From assembly GCA_963965975.1 (NCBI GenBank), contig OZ014412.1, positions 3,908,501 through 3,972,500 on the forward strand: DNA of 64,000 bases, written 5' to 3'. Shown here piece after piece: positions 35,646 through 48,290 of the stretch; position 1 is the first letter of the stretch; each line of letters opens with the position of its first letter. The DNA is from Xestospongia bergquistia (taxonomy: Eukaryota; Porifera; Demospongiae; Haplosclerida; Petrosiidae). Both the position numbers and the translations under genes were made by a program. The notes beneath the pieces were generated by a model, which worked only from the letters and a program-made list of their open reading frames with translations, made no database searches and was not told the DNA's origin.

Positions 35646-36267
35646 TCATTATATGTTATATAGTGTTGTTGTTGTTTGCCTCAGATGTAGCTCATGAATG
35701 TCATAACTTAATTGAAATAAGTTGATAATACAATTAACCTTTGTACAATATATATATATAGAAGACTTAATACAGTGGTGTTTGATTGGTAATAATTGTA
35801 TACTTGTATGTCTTAACATTATAAAATGATCAGTACAATATAATATTAGTATTGTAATATTTGTAACTTAGATTTTTTATATATATGATATAATAATATG
35901 ATATAATATGATATAGTATGATGTTATACAGTTTGTACAGTAATATAATGTGTTGTAACAAAAATTTCTTATGTTAATACATACTGTTCCTCATCAAATA
36001 AAATGGCAGATATTATTGAAACATTCTTGTCCTTGTTCTTCTAAGCTAGACATATAAATCTTTTAATCTTCAATTGTTTCCTTGACAACTCTAATATCCA
36101 AAACAGATGTAAACAGTTGTGATAATAAACAAATGTTACATACTTCAAAGACTTTAGGGACAATACAGACTACACACGAGCATTAATTATAATGAATTGC
36201 ATTTGGGGAATTTATGTGGTACGTGTAATTTATCTTTTCCTGTTACATCAAAAAGTTCTTTGTCTAG

Positions 36268-36490
36268 CACAATTTATAAACAAGTATTGAATGTATTTTG
36301 GCCTGTGAAAACTATACATGTAAGTAACTCAATACATCAATTATATGTTAGCTATAATGTGTCACTATGTTATAAACAAGTAGTGAATACATTTTGGTCT
36401 ATGATATCCATATATGGAAGTAACTCAATACATCAATTATGACATTAGCTATAATGTGTTGTTATGCTATAAACAAGTAATGAATATGGA
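36268..36490. repeat. Tandem repeat of about 105 bp, 2 full copies
   Basis: Copies share ataaacaagta-tgaat, tttggcc/tttggtc and agtaactcaatacatcaatt. A related block lies at 63050-63190. It is non-coding. Confidence 0.75.
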
Positions 36491-36899
36491 TATGACAAAT
36501 AATGAATATGTTATACTTTTCTTATGAATAGTTTATCGGTTATCACATTTAATAGATCATCAAGTTATATATACCATTATTCCTATATAACATGTATGGT
36601 GTTTACCTATAACTATAACAATTCTTGTCGATTAATTAGTTCATGCATGATTAACAAGACCACTCATTCAATTGGAACTTAATAGTGTGTCAAATCATTG
36701 ACAGATGTGCAGTTTATTAAATTAATTTATAATAACATTTACTTGCAAACTAACTAACAATATATAATTATGAGTAAATAACAATAACAAACAACAATAA
36801 CATTAAATTAAACATAATTTTAAATTGTGTTTCAGATCATGGACAATAAAATGTCTAATTTGATGAACAGTATCTGTTAGTGGATATTGAGTGTATTAC

Positions 36900-37090
36900 A
36901 AACTATTCCCACTGTTAGTATTACCTTGTCTCAGTGGCATAGTTCTTCTTATCTAACTTATCACTATATGTACTAGCGTAGTACATACCAGACATACCAG
37001 TATTCATACCTTCTAGACTACCTGATATAGTATATATCATATTTATATTACCTTGTCTCAGTGACATAGTTCAACACATACCACTATATG
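36900..37090 (-). pseudogene. Two relics of the short-tail transmembrane exon end
   Basis: On the minus strand, 36960-36900 reads the end of the C-type transmembrane exon (the region coding IRRTKSLRQ, changed) plus its intron start and a scrap of the tail exon. The segment at 37090-37040 repeats the CACTGAGACAAGGTAATA junction. Both are too short and changed to code. Confidence 0.6.
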
Positions 37091-37169
37091 TATTATAGTA
37101 TCATACAACAATAGATAATGTTTAACCTGGTTTTGAATCACTAAGATCACATGTTGGAATATACATGGG

Positions 37170-37437
37170 CAATTCATGTGTATAGTATGTTCTTATAGTC
37201 TTGAGTACAATTATAAAAGATAACATACACATAACATAACATGTGTATAGTATGTTCTTATAGTCTTGAGTACAATTATAAAAGATAACATACACATAAC
37301 ATAACATGTGTATAGTATGTTCTTATAGTCTTGAGTACAATTATAAAAGATAACATACACATAACATAACATGTGTATAGTATGCTTTAAAAGTCTTGAA
37401 TACATTTACTAAAGAGAACACACACACACATACATAA
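37170..37437. repeat. Four-copy tandem repeat, 64-65 bp unit
   Basis: Copies of catgtgtatagtatgttctt followed by atagtcttgagtacaattat and a tail. Three copies are almost identical and the last is diverged. The long minus-strand frames here (37122-37405) are periodic artefacts. Confidence 0.95.
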
Positions 37438-37975
37438 CAAGTGAATTTATTTAAAATAAAACAAAACATTTATATAATCAATTAAAGTCTAGATCTCAGC
37501 AAGGATCCATATCAAGTGGTACTGATTAATTATTATTACTCACAACACAAGGATATATTTATAGTTCATTTAATACCATTATATTGTTTCCTTTGTTGTC
37601 AGTTACATAATCTATATCCATGAGTTCATAGCACTAGTATGGACATAAATTAATCATTATATGATTTAAAATGAATTGACAAACAATTATTTGTGGATAT
37701 AGATACTAATACTATTATTATGTGTCTATTGCTCTAACTTTTACTCCTTTGTATATATTTATTACTGTAGAGGACATATTAACTGAAATATAATATTTTT
37801 CTTTTATCAGTACTACATTTTAAGTTTCATTAATAATTATTTACTATAATAATCTCCACATTAATACTGGAATAGATCTCATAGTGGAAGTATTGTACTA
37901 TTAACTTTAACCTATTGGCCTAACTAATGGAGATATAGACTTAATATTAATACAATCAATGGAGTAGGGACTGGA

Positions 37976-38150
37976 ATGTGGAACAGTAACACTACAATGT
38001 TTAAAACATGTAATGTACAATTAAGTGTAGGAGAAGAAGTGATGTCATCAGAAGTAATCTATACTACTAACAACACTTATTGTCCTATTGACCTAACTAA
38101 TGGAAAACTATACAATGAACAGCAGGAAGATAGACTGTACAATATTGTTG
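37976..38150 (+). other. Open frame of ectodomain-like composition, unassigned
   Basis: An ATG frame reads VQLSVGEEVMSSEVIYTTNN and TYCPIDLTNGKLYNEQQEDR. It has two N-glycosylation motifs, two cysteines and a codon texture like the receptor exons. The phrase for CPIDLTNG is echoed just upstream at 37913-37932, hinting at a tandem sub-unit. No acceptor or donor with matching phase was identified and I recognise no domain. It may be a diverged exon of the receptor family or chance. Confidence 0.25.
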
Positions 38151-38361
38151 AGCTGTTTCATTTCTTATTAGATCAAACAATGACTCTATGGGTTGAAATA
38201 TATTATGACATACATTTTTGTCTTTGTTCTGATTCCATGCATTATGTATGCACAATAATACTAATCACATGATCATGAGTTAAGTAAGCAAATAGTTCTA
38301 GAAACATGATGAAGATGGATGAAAGAATTACATATATTATATATGTTTTTATAACATAATG

Positions 38362-38452
38362 ATATTTGTTATATCAGCATTATTTGATCTGATATAACAA
38401 ATATCAGATATATGCTGTATATAGGTATATGCTGATGTAGCATATACCTAAT
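38362..38452. repeat. Two adjacent perfect hairpins
   Basis: gatatttgttatatcag pairs with its exact complement 11 bases further on (38362-38406), and aggtatatgct pairs with agcatatacct (38424-38451). There is no flanking coding sequence; they could be the ends of a tiny palindromic element. Confidence 0.75.
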
Positions 38453-39135
38453 CCAATAAACAATTGTAGAAATTCAAAATATGACACTATAGCAACATTA
38501 TAAGTCTTCCATTTATACAGTCAACCCAGATTCCTAGAAACTAATTATCAATCCATATATTAAACTTGTATGTACTATAACTATTTTGAGTTTGTTACAT
38601 TTATTTCATTCTTTCTAATTATAGCTATTACTGACAAACATTCTTGAACTCAAAATCTCTTATTTAGTTTTACAATTGGTACTTGTTTGAATGAATAAAC
38701 AACATCTACATGGCTGAAATGTTTTATTACTTTATTGACTTAATTTTTTTCACAATCCTCTTTAAATTTGATGGTTGTCTGGACCCGAACAACAAGATAT
38801 TATTCACAGTTACATGTATTATTCATAAAATAGATGTTCATATTTTGAGGGCCTGGTTATTATATTTAGTACATATTGCTACTATAAATACTTATATATA
38901 TATACATACTGTATTTAATCAAAACTTGTTTAATTTAAAGTAATAAGGCAAGCATATAAACCTTGTTAAACAGACACATGCATAAAAATATAAATTAATG
39001 AAATTATTGTCATTTTAAAAAATGATCCTAAAACTTATAACATGATTATTATATATTATTTTATGTGTGTGTTATATAATAACAGATATGTCCAAAAAGA
39101 TGATCTTCTGCATGAGATAAGTTGTCTCATAGTTG

Positions 39136-39290
39136 ATAGTTAAAACTAAGTGACATTGAAGAGAACCATATCACTGGTGTGTTTTAACTATGGTATGAGA
39201 CTAAGAGACATCCATATACCTTGGACATATTGTTGATGATATTGAGGTCACCAGCTATAAATGAAACTTAAACTTGCTGACCTATTAGAG
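39136..39290 (+). pseudogene. Death-domain exon relic
   Basis: Nucleotide similarity to 7360-7524 runs from the LSDIEENH region through YETKRHPYTLDILLMILRSP to the ADLLE end, with stops and a deletion. There is no acceptor and no neighbouring tail exon. Confidence 0.7.
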
Positions 39291-39420
39291 ATACGGCATT
39301 CTCAATGATGGATAAATCATATCATAGCGGTAATATTTATTTTCCAGTACCACTGTAGCAATTTGAGAGATCTCTTTATAATTAAATAACCAACTACAGA
39401 TGAACTTGTCAACCATGAAA

Positions 39421-39800
39421 TTATATTAAATGACTATACAAATGTTTGTAGATTGTATTGTGTTCTAAGTAGATGACCATGCAATATAATCATAGTACTC
39501 TTCTTATTACATCATATCAAATAAATGTAATTCATTGGTTGTTAATGCTTACTTGTACTGTTACTATATGACACATAGTCACTACCATATAAATTAATGT
39601 GTATAATCACTAACATATAAATTAAATGAATTTGTTAGTCATGCAATTATACTAGATGACTATGCAACAGTTTTGTTGAATGTATTGTACTTTAGATAGA
39701 TGACCATGCAATATAATCATGGCACTCTTATTATATCAAATAAATGTAATTCATTGATAGTTAGTATTGATGTGTACTGTTACTATATGAGTGTAATACT
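39421..39800. repeat. Diverged tandem duplication, about 240 bp unit
   Basis: Two copies share gatgaccatgcaatataatca and aaataaatgtaattcattg. A third copy lies at 48540-48830. It forms part of the duplicated non-coding background of the receptor mosaic. Confidence 0.7.
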
Positions 39801-40415
39801 TCTATTAAACTATATAGTTCTCTCAATCAGGTATTTAAATTTATCACAATAAATACAGTATCACTATGTATATCAAATATTACAAAAGTAACAAGTATAC
39901 TACTCTCCTCACTATCTAATAACTTCCACAGGTAGTTAGTTATGCTGCTACTATTTATTTTTACATCATCAATTATAATTATTAATGTCACTGTTTGTAC
40001 TAAATAATGAGAATTATTTTATGTTCCTTTCATTCCCATAAAATGGTACAATTGATATCATATAGATTTGTTTCATACAGCCTCCTCTTTTGATAAAATT
40101 AAGTATCTTTATTATTATGACTTATTAATGACAATAAACATGTTTACTGATATCTTTTTATATTTCAAATAAACTTTAGTTGTGTCATATATAATATAAG
40201 ATAGGGCTTAAAACATGCAGGAGATCAACAAATGTCTGACCTGATAACTTATTTTACTAACTATCTTAACCAAAACAATATACATAGTTGATATTCCTTA
40301 CTTGTTTTTATATTATCATTATTTTTGATTAGTTAAATAGATTACAGAGAACACCAGATTGTAAGCTAAATAAATAATGTTGTATGATACATCTTATTGG
40401 ATTAATAGTGCATAG

Positions 40416-41212
40416 ATGTCTACTCTATGTATTCAAAGTGATAAAGTGATATGTTATAATGTTAGTACCTACAGTAGTAACATATCATTGATGTGTTCTC
40501 CAGTATGTAGTAGTACAGTAATTGGATGTACATATGATCTACCTAGTGGTATATATAATATGTATGTATATGATATTGAAGAGGAGGGTATATTATCAGA
40601 TGACTGGGCAATATCACCTACTAATATCACTATTACTGGATTGGAACTAACTTCTGGAAACAATAACACTACTATATCAGTTATAGCTAGTGATGACAAT
40701 AATAGAATAATAACAGATGGAGATATAATAACTGCTTTGATAAACCTGAACTTAATGGAGAACAAAGAATGGAAGACAGAAATAAGGTTGTTTTATTCAA
40801 GTGGACTAGTTGTTGATATAACAGATCAACTCAAACTAAGTAAGATGTTATGATACTAACACAATAAACAATGTTTGTATTATGTTTTATTGTTCATTCA
40901 TTAGGTACATATGATATTACTGAAGCTACCCTATATAATGACCTAAGTAATATTGGTAGAATGTGTTACAGCTGTCATTTCATAAGAGGAGCTATTGTTA
41001 AAGGTTGTCTTATTTCATTTACCTCTTCTACCTACAGTAGTAACATATCATTGATGTGTTCTCCAGTATGTAGTAATACAGTAATTGGATGTACATATGA
41101 GCTACCTAGTGGTATATATAATATGTATGTATATGATATTGAAGAGGAGGGTAGATTATCAGATCACTGGGTAATATTGATATTATATGTACACCATTGG
41201 ACCAGTCATTAA
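40416..41212 (+). CDS. Chimeric receptor fragment: module + exon 5 spliced to a second module, 243 aa
   Basis: Exon 40416-40839 encodes a half cysteine module (ISLMCSPVCSSTVIGC, GIYNMYVYDIEEE) fused with no intron to exon-5-type sequence (TTISVIASDDNN, NKEWK, VVDITDQLKL). It ends in phase 1 at a good donor. After a 65-base intron, exon 40905-41212 begins with the acceptor and first half of the module (TYDITEATLYND, CYSC, GAIVKGCLIS), runs through GIYNMYVYDIEEEGRLSD and stops after unrelated sequence. The splice is in frame, giving module-exon5-module. No signal peptide, Ig, FN3 or membrane segment is attached. It arose by unequal exchange between copies; whether it is expressed is unknown. 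Confidence 0.45.
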
Positions 41213-41224
41213 ATAACTTGTAAC

Positions 41225-41395
41225 TTTGTTCTCAATAGTTATGACAAGGTTAGGTTCATTTATATATGGTAACCTCATATATCATCACAATATGTATCAA
41301 GTAGACACCAGGATAATTCTCTTCAATGTTGCCTAGTTTAGAAGTTCAAACAGAGTTAACACTAGTTAAATATGACTAAACTAGAATCAGGATAG
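41225..41395 (-). pseudogene. Inverted Death-domain exon relic
   Basis: On the minus strand, nucleotide similarity to 7350-7515 is visible: a block coding IEEN, an internal deletion, then a block matching the TLLMILRSP to ADKL part. It is directly tail to tail with the chimeric fragment ending at 41212, a junction of oppositely oriented gene pieces. Confidence 0.55.
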
Positions 41396-41399
41396 ATAT

Positions 41400-43700
41400 T
41401 ATTTCCCTCTTATGACAGCGATAATAGACCCATTGTTTGTACATTGATTTGGCTGCTGTACAATGACTTTTCCCTCACAAACTAGAAGGCAAAGGATAAT
41501 GTAGTAGAAGGAAATGGGTCATCATCATAAAAAGAAATTCCAATTTGTTCAATCAAAGAACAACACCCAAATAACAATGTTAATGGATAACAATTAGCCC
41601 AGGTAACTAGAATGGACATTGAAGGATAGTCTTGAGTATCCACTAGTACCAATATTCAGCTCATAGGGTATTCACGAGTATCAAACCAGTATCCATATAT
41701 GTCCTTAGTTCATAATCTCAGTTATTTTGACAACATTATTGATGATGGAAAAATTTATTACTATAAGGTAATCAGTGCTATGTATATAATGACCAAATCA
41801 CTCAATAGACAGGTTGACAAATGAACTCTTGTATGAGTGAAAATAAAAGGAGACTACCATCAGTTACCGATATAATATTCAATCCCTCTTTGATTAAAAA
41901 ACAAGCCTTTTTGAACAAAAGTTCACCACCTAATTGTCTTGAATTCTTTCCTCAAGTAAGAATACATATCTGAGAACAGAGATCAAAAGTATTTTTATTT
42001 AGTCATGAATGTTTTCATAGTGTTATCCTTTCTAAAAGGCTACAAATATATACAATATATATAGCTATTACTTTACAATCTACTATATTTGTAGATTAAT
42101 GTGTTTTTTTAAATTTAATAATCTACTCTAATTCTAAGTTAATATTGTTTGTTTCAGTCAAACAAACATCATTCATTTAAAGACATAACAATTCTCACAA
42201 TCAGTCAATTATGATATGTAGATAATAACGGTCTCATCCACAGACTAAAATGGAAGCCAGGTGATATGAATATGATGAAGATGCAATTACAAACCAATCC
42301 TTTTTGAACTACAACATCTGTCAGACACATACAAACCACTACAAACCTCATGAAATGTTTTATGTGCTAGACTGTTTTAATATTGTTTTAGACTATGAGT
42401 TATAATATATATTTATCTATTTCTTTTAATGATAAAGTGATATTTTGTTTCACATTTTGTATACAATACTACACATTAGGAGTTTAATAAACTTGTTAAA
42501 GTGTTGGTTTTCAGTCATTACAATTTGTTATTAATTTATATCAATTGAGTAACAACACTGATCCACTCACTATATTAAAGGTGAGGTATATATTCCACCT
42601 TGACCATGTTAGAGGTGTCGCTAATTGGATTTACATGTACTTTTTGACATTGTCATATTTATACTATCTGTTATTTTGAAGTACAGCAATGATACTAGAC
42701 ATTTATTGGCTATATTAACAGTAATACTTTCATACTGAGAACTTGATAACTACTGATAATTCACCAGATATTATTATTACTATTAATGATTTTAATCTAG
42801 TTCAAGTTGATACATAATGAGACAACTTATTATATCCAACATTTAGTATAATAATAATGATAATTGAACTATAGTATATCATGTTTAATGACTTTATTAT
42901 GTTTTATATGTAAATTTATATGGACTCTTATGGTGATACTTTGCTTATGGATAATACAGCAGCTGCCTTTTGAAACCATTGGATATATTGACTTCAGACT
43001 TAATGACAGGAAGTACTATTGGAATAATTTGGTACCTTATAATTAGAAATTGAACAAGAAAAGACTAAGTTATTGTAGAAAAATCAAGGTCAAATTTAAC
43101 ATGAAGCAACTAATTAATTACATTATTAAATAAACCATATTTAAACAACAAAAAATACTCACAATTTAATTTGATAGCATTGTGTGTAGTTACATGTTAT
43201 TATAGCTAGTGGTGACTAGCGATAGCTATATGTACAAATTAAATTTTCCTTATAAGCAGATCATAATATGTTAGGTTTTGAAGGTAAAAAGCAATGAACA
43301 CTTAAAAAAAGTCAACAATTGAAATTATAAAATGACATTAAATTTTGGAAACAAAATACCACTGGTTTTGGTAATAGAAAATTTAGTTTTAGTTTTAATA
43401 TTATTAAAATAGTCAGATTAGTTTAGTTAGTATACTAAAGCATTATACTCCTTACTAAATTATAGTGTTGACTATGTTAGTATTAAAAAATTTTTAATTA
43501 TCAGTACATAACAAAAAAAAGGTTTGATGAAAATGGTATTGCAAAAAGACATGAGACATCTTATTATGTTACAATGAAGTTATAATGTCATGTCAGTGAA
43601 TGCTATTATAAAAAAGACATGAAAGCTTCCACCCAGACACTTAGATGTCAGTTACCTAAAATACCAATTTATATAAGGGCCACATTTCTCTGTATATTAA
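41400..43700. other. Gene-free stretch
   Basis: From 41400 to 42350 composition is slightly less AT-rich and unlike the receptor flanks, but no frame, splice pattern or repeat could be supported. The frame at 42864-43046 has no homology cue. Confidence 0.4.
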
Positions 43701-43705
43701 TAATT

Positions 43706-44035
43706 TTATCACACCATATGTAGTACATGTGTTCATCTCTAATTCACACACTGAAATGCAACATATGGTGTATGCAGTTGTTGAAGGATTAAATTATATA
43801 ATTAATATCAACTGTACCATATACTATTAATATTATATCACACCATATGCAGCACATGTGCTCAGTAGTAGGAGTGATTATATCAACATTCTCATATTGA
43901 GGTATAACTTGATGAGGGACAGTATCTGTTAGTGGATTAATAGGAGATAGTACAGTATCTACAATGGATAATACCATTTACAAACTTTTCCCACTTTTAG
44001 TATTACCTTGTCTCAGTGACTTAATAAGCAACATA
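43706..44035 (-). pseudogene. Short-tail exons of a C-type receptor, inverted relic
   Basis: On the minus strand, 44035-43985 resembles the end of the transmembrane exon and its donor. Bases 43960-43820 read VLSPINPLTDTVPHQVIPQY and ENVDIIT, matching the tail of receptor C (55822-55985), before diverging. A second partial copy of the tail end lies at 43757-43706. The YEN motif is kept in the longer copy. It is broken, with no upstream exons. Confidence 0.65.
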
Positions 44036-45478
44036 TACTATATGTGATATAGTGTCACATAACAATAGATAATACTTAATCTAGCTTTGAATTATTTGTT
44101 ATATTTAAAGAAATATTACCTTTTGAATACATTGATGTGTCAACCATAACATTTATGTCCTTTATCAATATGATGTACACAATCACATAATCAGTTAAAT
44201 AATATAAGAAATGAATTTGTATGTTGATCTGGCATATGAATGTATGATATATAACATGACTCAATAAAAGATACATATAATACTATTTCTGATAATGATC
44301 ATGACATAAATAGTTTTCTAATATAAGAGTTTTACTAATTGAATCTCATGGATTCATGCTACTTTAGACAGCTTTTTGAGATGCATTATGTCTCTGCTAT
44401 TGCTGGTATCTTATGACATTTCATTTATAGCCTGAAGGTACTAGAGTTTTCTTGAATGCATCAACCTATTTTTTACCAAATTAAATTAAAGTGCTGTGTT
44501 TATATTAACTGTTTCTACTCCAAGAACAAACAAATGACATATTACAAAAACAACTATTGTTTTTATAAACTTGCCAATTTCAGTCATTTTTTTATCATAA
44601 TGTATATATGTATAATATACATGTTCATAATAATGATGTTATATGTACTGTTACCAGTTCATCATAATTTAGTCTTATGGATAAGGTATTAAACATGAAA
44701 ATAATTTGATTTATAATGATATATAGGTATATAAAATTTGTGTCAAGTCATTATGCCATTCTTTCCAAAATTAATTTAGTTCTGTGATAAAGATAATATG
44801 CATGTAGATAATATACCTTTGTATAGGACAGAAAAATAATGTATCCTTGTAATATAATAGACTCATTACAATGATGTATTATACATAAATTTCATATAAA
44901 TAATTTTTCTAATAATGAATTTGCACATAAAAAGCATGAGCTTTAATTAACATATACTCAAAAGTAGTGACTTCATTTTAATCATCTCATATTACATTAC
45001 AGCTGTCATATTTTCTAAACTATATTAGGGCTATATATTCTCTTGAATTACTCAGCTGTTACCCACTACATTATCAGAAGTGCAATGACATGGATGGTAC
45101 ACATAAAATGTTATTGTTGAAATTTCCAGTAAACTAAGACACCTGTGTCATAATAATTTTCAATTGAAACACTATGCCACCAAGAACCAGGTGGTCAAGT
45201 CTGTAAGATCAAAAACCACACATTGCACCATAACATAAGCTATACATGAGTAACTCTGTTTATTAATTATGAGTCTGTTAAAGTTTGGTTACTAATAATG
45301 TAAACTGTTGCTACAAGGAACATGTTTCTTATTGTTAATGAAAAGGAAATGTAATTTATTAATAGTGCATTTAATCACAAGCAAAATTAATATGGAGTAT
45401 ACAATTAACTTAATGACAGGAGGTCATGTTCATATCATATGTATGTACATACATATATATGTACAATCTTATATATGT
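44036..45478. other. Gene-free stretch with duplicated segment
   Basis: Bases 44425-44650 are a diverged copy of 29450-29690. No exon is supported. Confidence 0.45.
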
Positions 45479-45630
45479 ATTTGTTGATAAGTAACTTATC
45501 AACAAATGTAACCTGATTTGCAATAAGGGATCACTTCTGGCAAAACATTTGTGACATGATTTATGAAAAAGGACAACTGTTAAAATATCTTTAAAACAGT
45601 TTCATATGCATACAGCTGCTATATATACGC
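45479..45630. mobile_element. Half copy of the 47.5 kb MITE-like element
   Basis: It starts in a perfect hairpin (tttgttgataagt) and continues with cctgatttgcaataagggat and cacttctggcaaaacatttg, a diverged copy of the left half of the element at 47453-47697. The right arm is missing. Confidence 0.6.
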
Positions 45631-45654
45631 AATATGAAAAATAAAATAATAAAA

Positions 45655-45892
45655 GCATTACATCTCACTACTGTATTGTTATATTGAGTATATCCAGATA
45701 TAATAAGTCTGGAGTTAGGTGATCCTGCTCCATTTGTAACAATACCAAGTTTGATGGTACAATTATGACTAGAACTTGTTCCATTAATAAGCTAAGCAAT
45801 AATCGCAACAGTATGATGATCCACTGAACATTGGTAATGTGCTAATTGATAGACTTCAATGTTAGGAGATGAAGTAAATATGAATTGAACAG
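45655..45892 (-). pseudogene. Ig-domain exon relic
   Basis: On the minus strand an acceptor is followed by AVQFIFTSSPNIEVYQLAHY and QCSVDHHT, then LGIVTNGAGSPNS and YNNTVVRCN, matching the Ig exon of receptors A and B. The conserved Ig tryptophan is replaced by a stop, and the exon end is missing. It is a single-exon remnant at the edge of the duplicated block beginning near 45940. Confidence 0.75.
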
Positions 45893-45939
45893 CTATACAA
45901 CAAAATTATAGCAATTTAGAGTTTTCTTGGAATAGAATG

Positions 45940-47452
45940 TTAAGACCAAAATGCTATTAAGCACAAAAAATATATATAACAAGAAAGTACGGTAATTTAG
46001 AGTTTTCTCTTTTAATAAAGATACTAAGATCAAATGTCTTATGTTGAATGAAGGCTTAACAAATTTAGGGAAAGGAAAATCATATAATTATGAAAACCAA
46101 ACAAGGTTCACAGTGTAGTTATGTACATCATGTAATTTCTAAGTTACAGATATATGTAAGAATCATAAGAATGGAATAAGATATTGTCGTGGTCTGGTTA
46201 CTATAGTAACAATACAAAATTATGCCTATATTTATCATACTAGTATGCTTTTGTTTTAGGAGTTAAATGGACAATAAATATGAGAACTATGACAATAATA
46301 GAAGTGCATTATCTAAATTCATACAATTCTATATTCAGTGTTTGGGTGTGGTGGGTGGATATATGATATGAACATATTGCTATCGACTAAATTATGTCTG
46401 TATAATTAAGTATATTCTAGTCTGTTGATGTACTGTGCTACTAAGTTTAAAGTAGTCACTAATAAAAACAGCATACCAATTTAACATTTTACAGTAATAA
46501 AAGGCTATACTGATATATTAACTATCAATTGTGTTTAATAAAACTAATTATTATAAGTTTTTACTCCCTTGAATAGTTTCTCATTGACTATGTACATTGA
46601 GTAAAATATCTAAAATATAACATAAGATGGTGAGTCATTTATATCAATCTCCTCTCCCTAAATCTAGTGTAAAACAACTTTTGGATGACAAATAATTTCT
46701 AACTCTGTTAGTCATCAACATCACCATTGCCATTATTGTTGTTTATGAACAACTAAATAACATGTTTATTGATTTCTCTGAATGTGGTTATAATATTTTA
46801 GTTATTAAGTAATTGTCAGATAATATGTACAAAAATCTTGAGTGAGGACATATAAAGACACAAGATCAATTGTTAACATAAATGTAATTAACCAAGCAAT
46901 ATGATTTAAGAGTTTACTTATTAACAGATAACATGACTAATGAACCTGATAGATATTAGTCTACAAGGTTAAAATGCCCACCATAGTCTACCATAATAAC
47001 TTACCAAAAATTTTATTTGTAATTAGAGTATATATCAGTAATAGGAAGCAATGAGAACTATACAGCATGCAATAATAGGGTTGATAATCACATTGATATA
47101 TATATTATTGTACATTGTACTACAATAGATACTAACAATATCAGTAGTAGCCATGTTGTCTTCACTAGATCCATGCTGAATTTGTCATTACATCATTATT
47201 ACATACTAGCGACACATATGGCAAAACATTATACAAACCATTATATATTATATTACAAGCACATTGCTATAGTGTATGATGATCTAATAATGATGTAATA
47301 GTAGAGTCAGTATGAAGTCAACATTGCTACTAAGGTTATAAATTATAATATTCTAAATTTATAATATTTGAATAGATGTTATTATCTATTATTTAGATTA
47401 CACAATTGGACTGTCATAGCTTTGTTTATTATATTATATGTGAACTATAAAT
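45940..47452. repeat. Duplicated block paired with 33.1-34.0 kb
   Basis: From 45946 to about 46650 the order of matching segments follows 33120-33840 (for example ttaggagttaaat, agtaacaatacaa and cataagaatgg). The match resumes at about 47700. Between them about 1 kb, including the MITE at 47453-47697, is present only in this copy. Confidence 0.7.
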
Positions 47453-47697
47453 ATATGTGACCTGATTTGCAAAAAGGGATCACTTCTGTCAAAACATTTG
47501 TGACCTGATTTGTGAAAAATAACCTGTTCAAACATCTCAAAAAACAGTTTTGTATACATACAGTTGTTATATATGCATAACTATTCTATATGTATGCAAA
47601 ACTGTTTTTAGTATTTTTAACATTGTTTTTTTTATCGCAAATCAGGTCACAAATGTTTTGACAGAAGTGATCCCTTTTTGCAAATCAGGTCACATAT
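47453..47697. mobile_element. MITE-like element with long terminal inverted repeats, 245 bp
   Basis: Both ends carry an almost perfect inverted repeat of about 60 bases beginning atatgtgacctgatttgcaa and continuing through gggatcacttctgtcaaaac. The end motif gtgacctgatttg is repeated inside each arm. A second inner palindrome surrounds the centre (tatgcaaaactgttttt). There is no coding frame. It interrupts the 33/46 kb duplication, so it inserted after that duplication. A half copy is at 45479. Confidence 0.8.
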
Positions 47698-47884
47698 GCT
47701 CACATCTTAAATAGTATGATACAATATATATAAGTATGACAATAGTAAATAATATTTTACAAACATTGTTAAATGTTATAATATACTCCATGATTGTAGT
47801 AAAAGTAGTTATGTGACAACTTTATCTACTTAATACTGTTTACAGTATTAAGTAGATATATACATATACATAAGTAGATAGATA

Positions 47885-48290
47885 CATATACATACATAAT
47901 ATGTATGTATATGATATTGAAGAGGAAGACAGATTATCAGATGAGTGGGCAATATAATCTACTAATATCACTATTACTGGATTGGAACCAACTTAATCAT
48001 CTCATGAAATGACACTACCATATTCTGTTCCCATGATCACAGTATTGATTGACAAAGGAACAAATGCTTAATAAATGTTTTATCAAATTATAGATCATAA
48101 CTGACCTTATTATCTTTTTGTTATAAAGACATACCAGTAAATAATATATTGGCTAATTAGTAATTATAGTAATGTAATAAAAATATAGGCATAGTAATAT
48201 ATAGGTAGGTGTGTCAATTCTAATGCTGGTATGTATCGTACCACAAAACTGCTGAGTGGACTAGAGAGATGAACACATATACTGCATGCA
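47885..48290 (+). pseudogene. Relic of a C-type receptor 3' end
   Basis: Bases 47895-48000 match the end of the cysteine module (MYVYDIEEEDRLSDEWAI, then a stop, then NITITGLEPT). Bases 48200-48230 match the transmembrane exon (GVSILMLVC), and 48255-48290 match the end of the tail exon. The order is right for receptor C, but the pieces are fragmentary and compressed. Confidence 0.65.

Noticed and set aside
37122-37405. Minus-strand frames with repeated peptide
   Set aside because: They arise from the 64-65 base tandem repeat and have no independent support.
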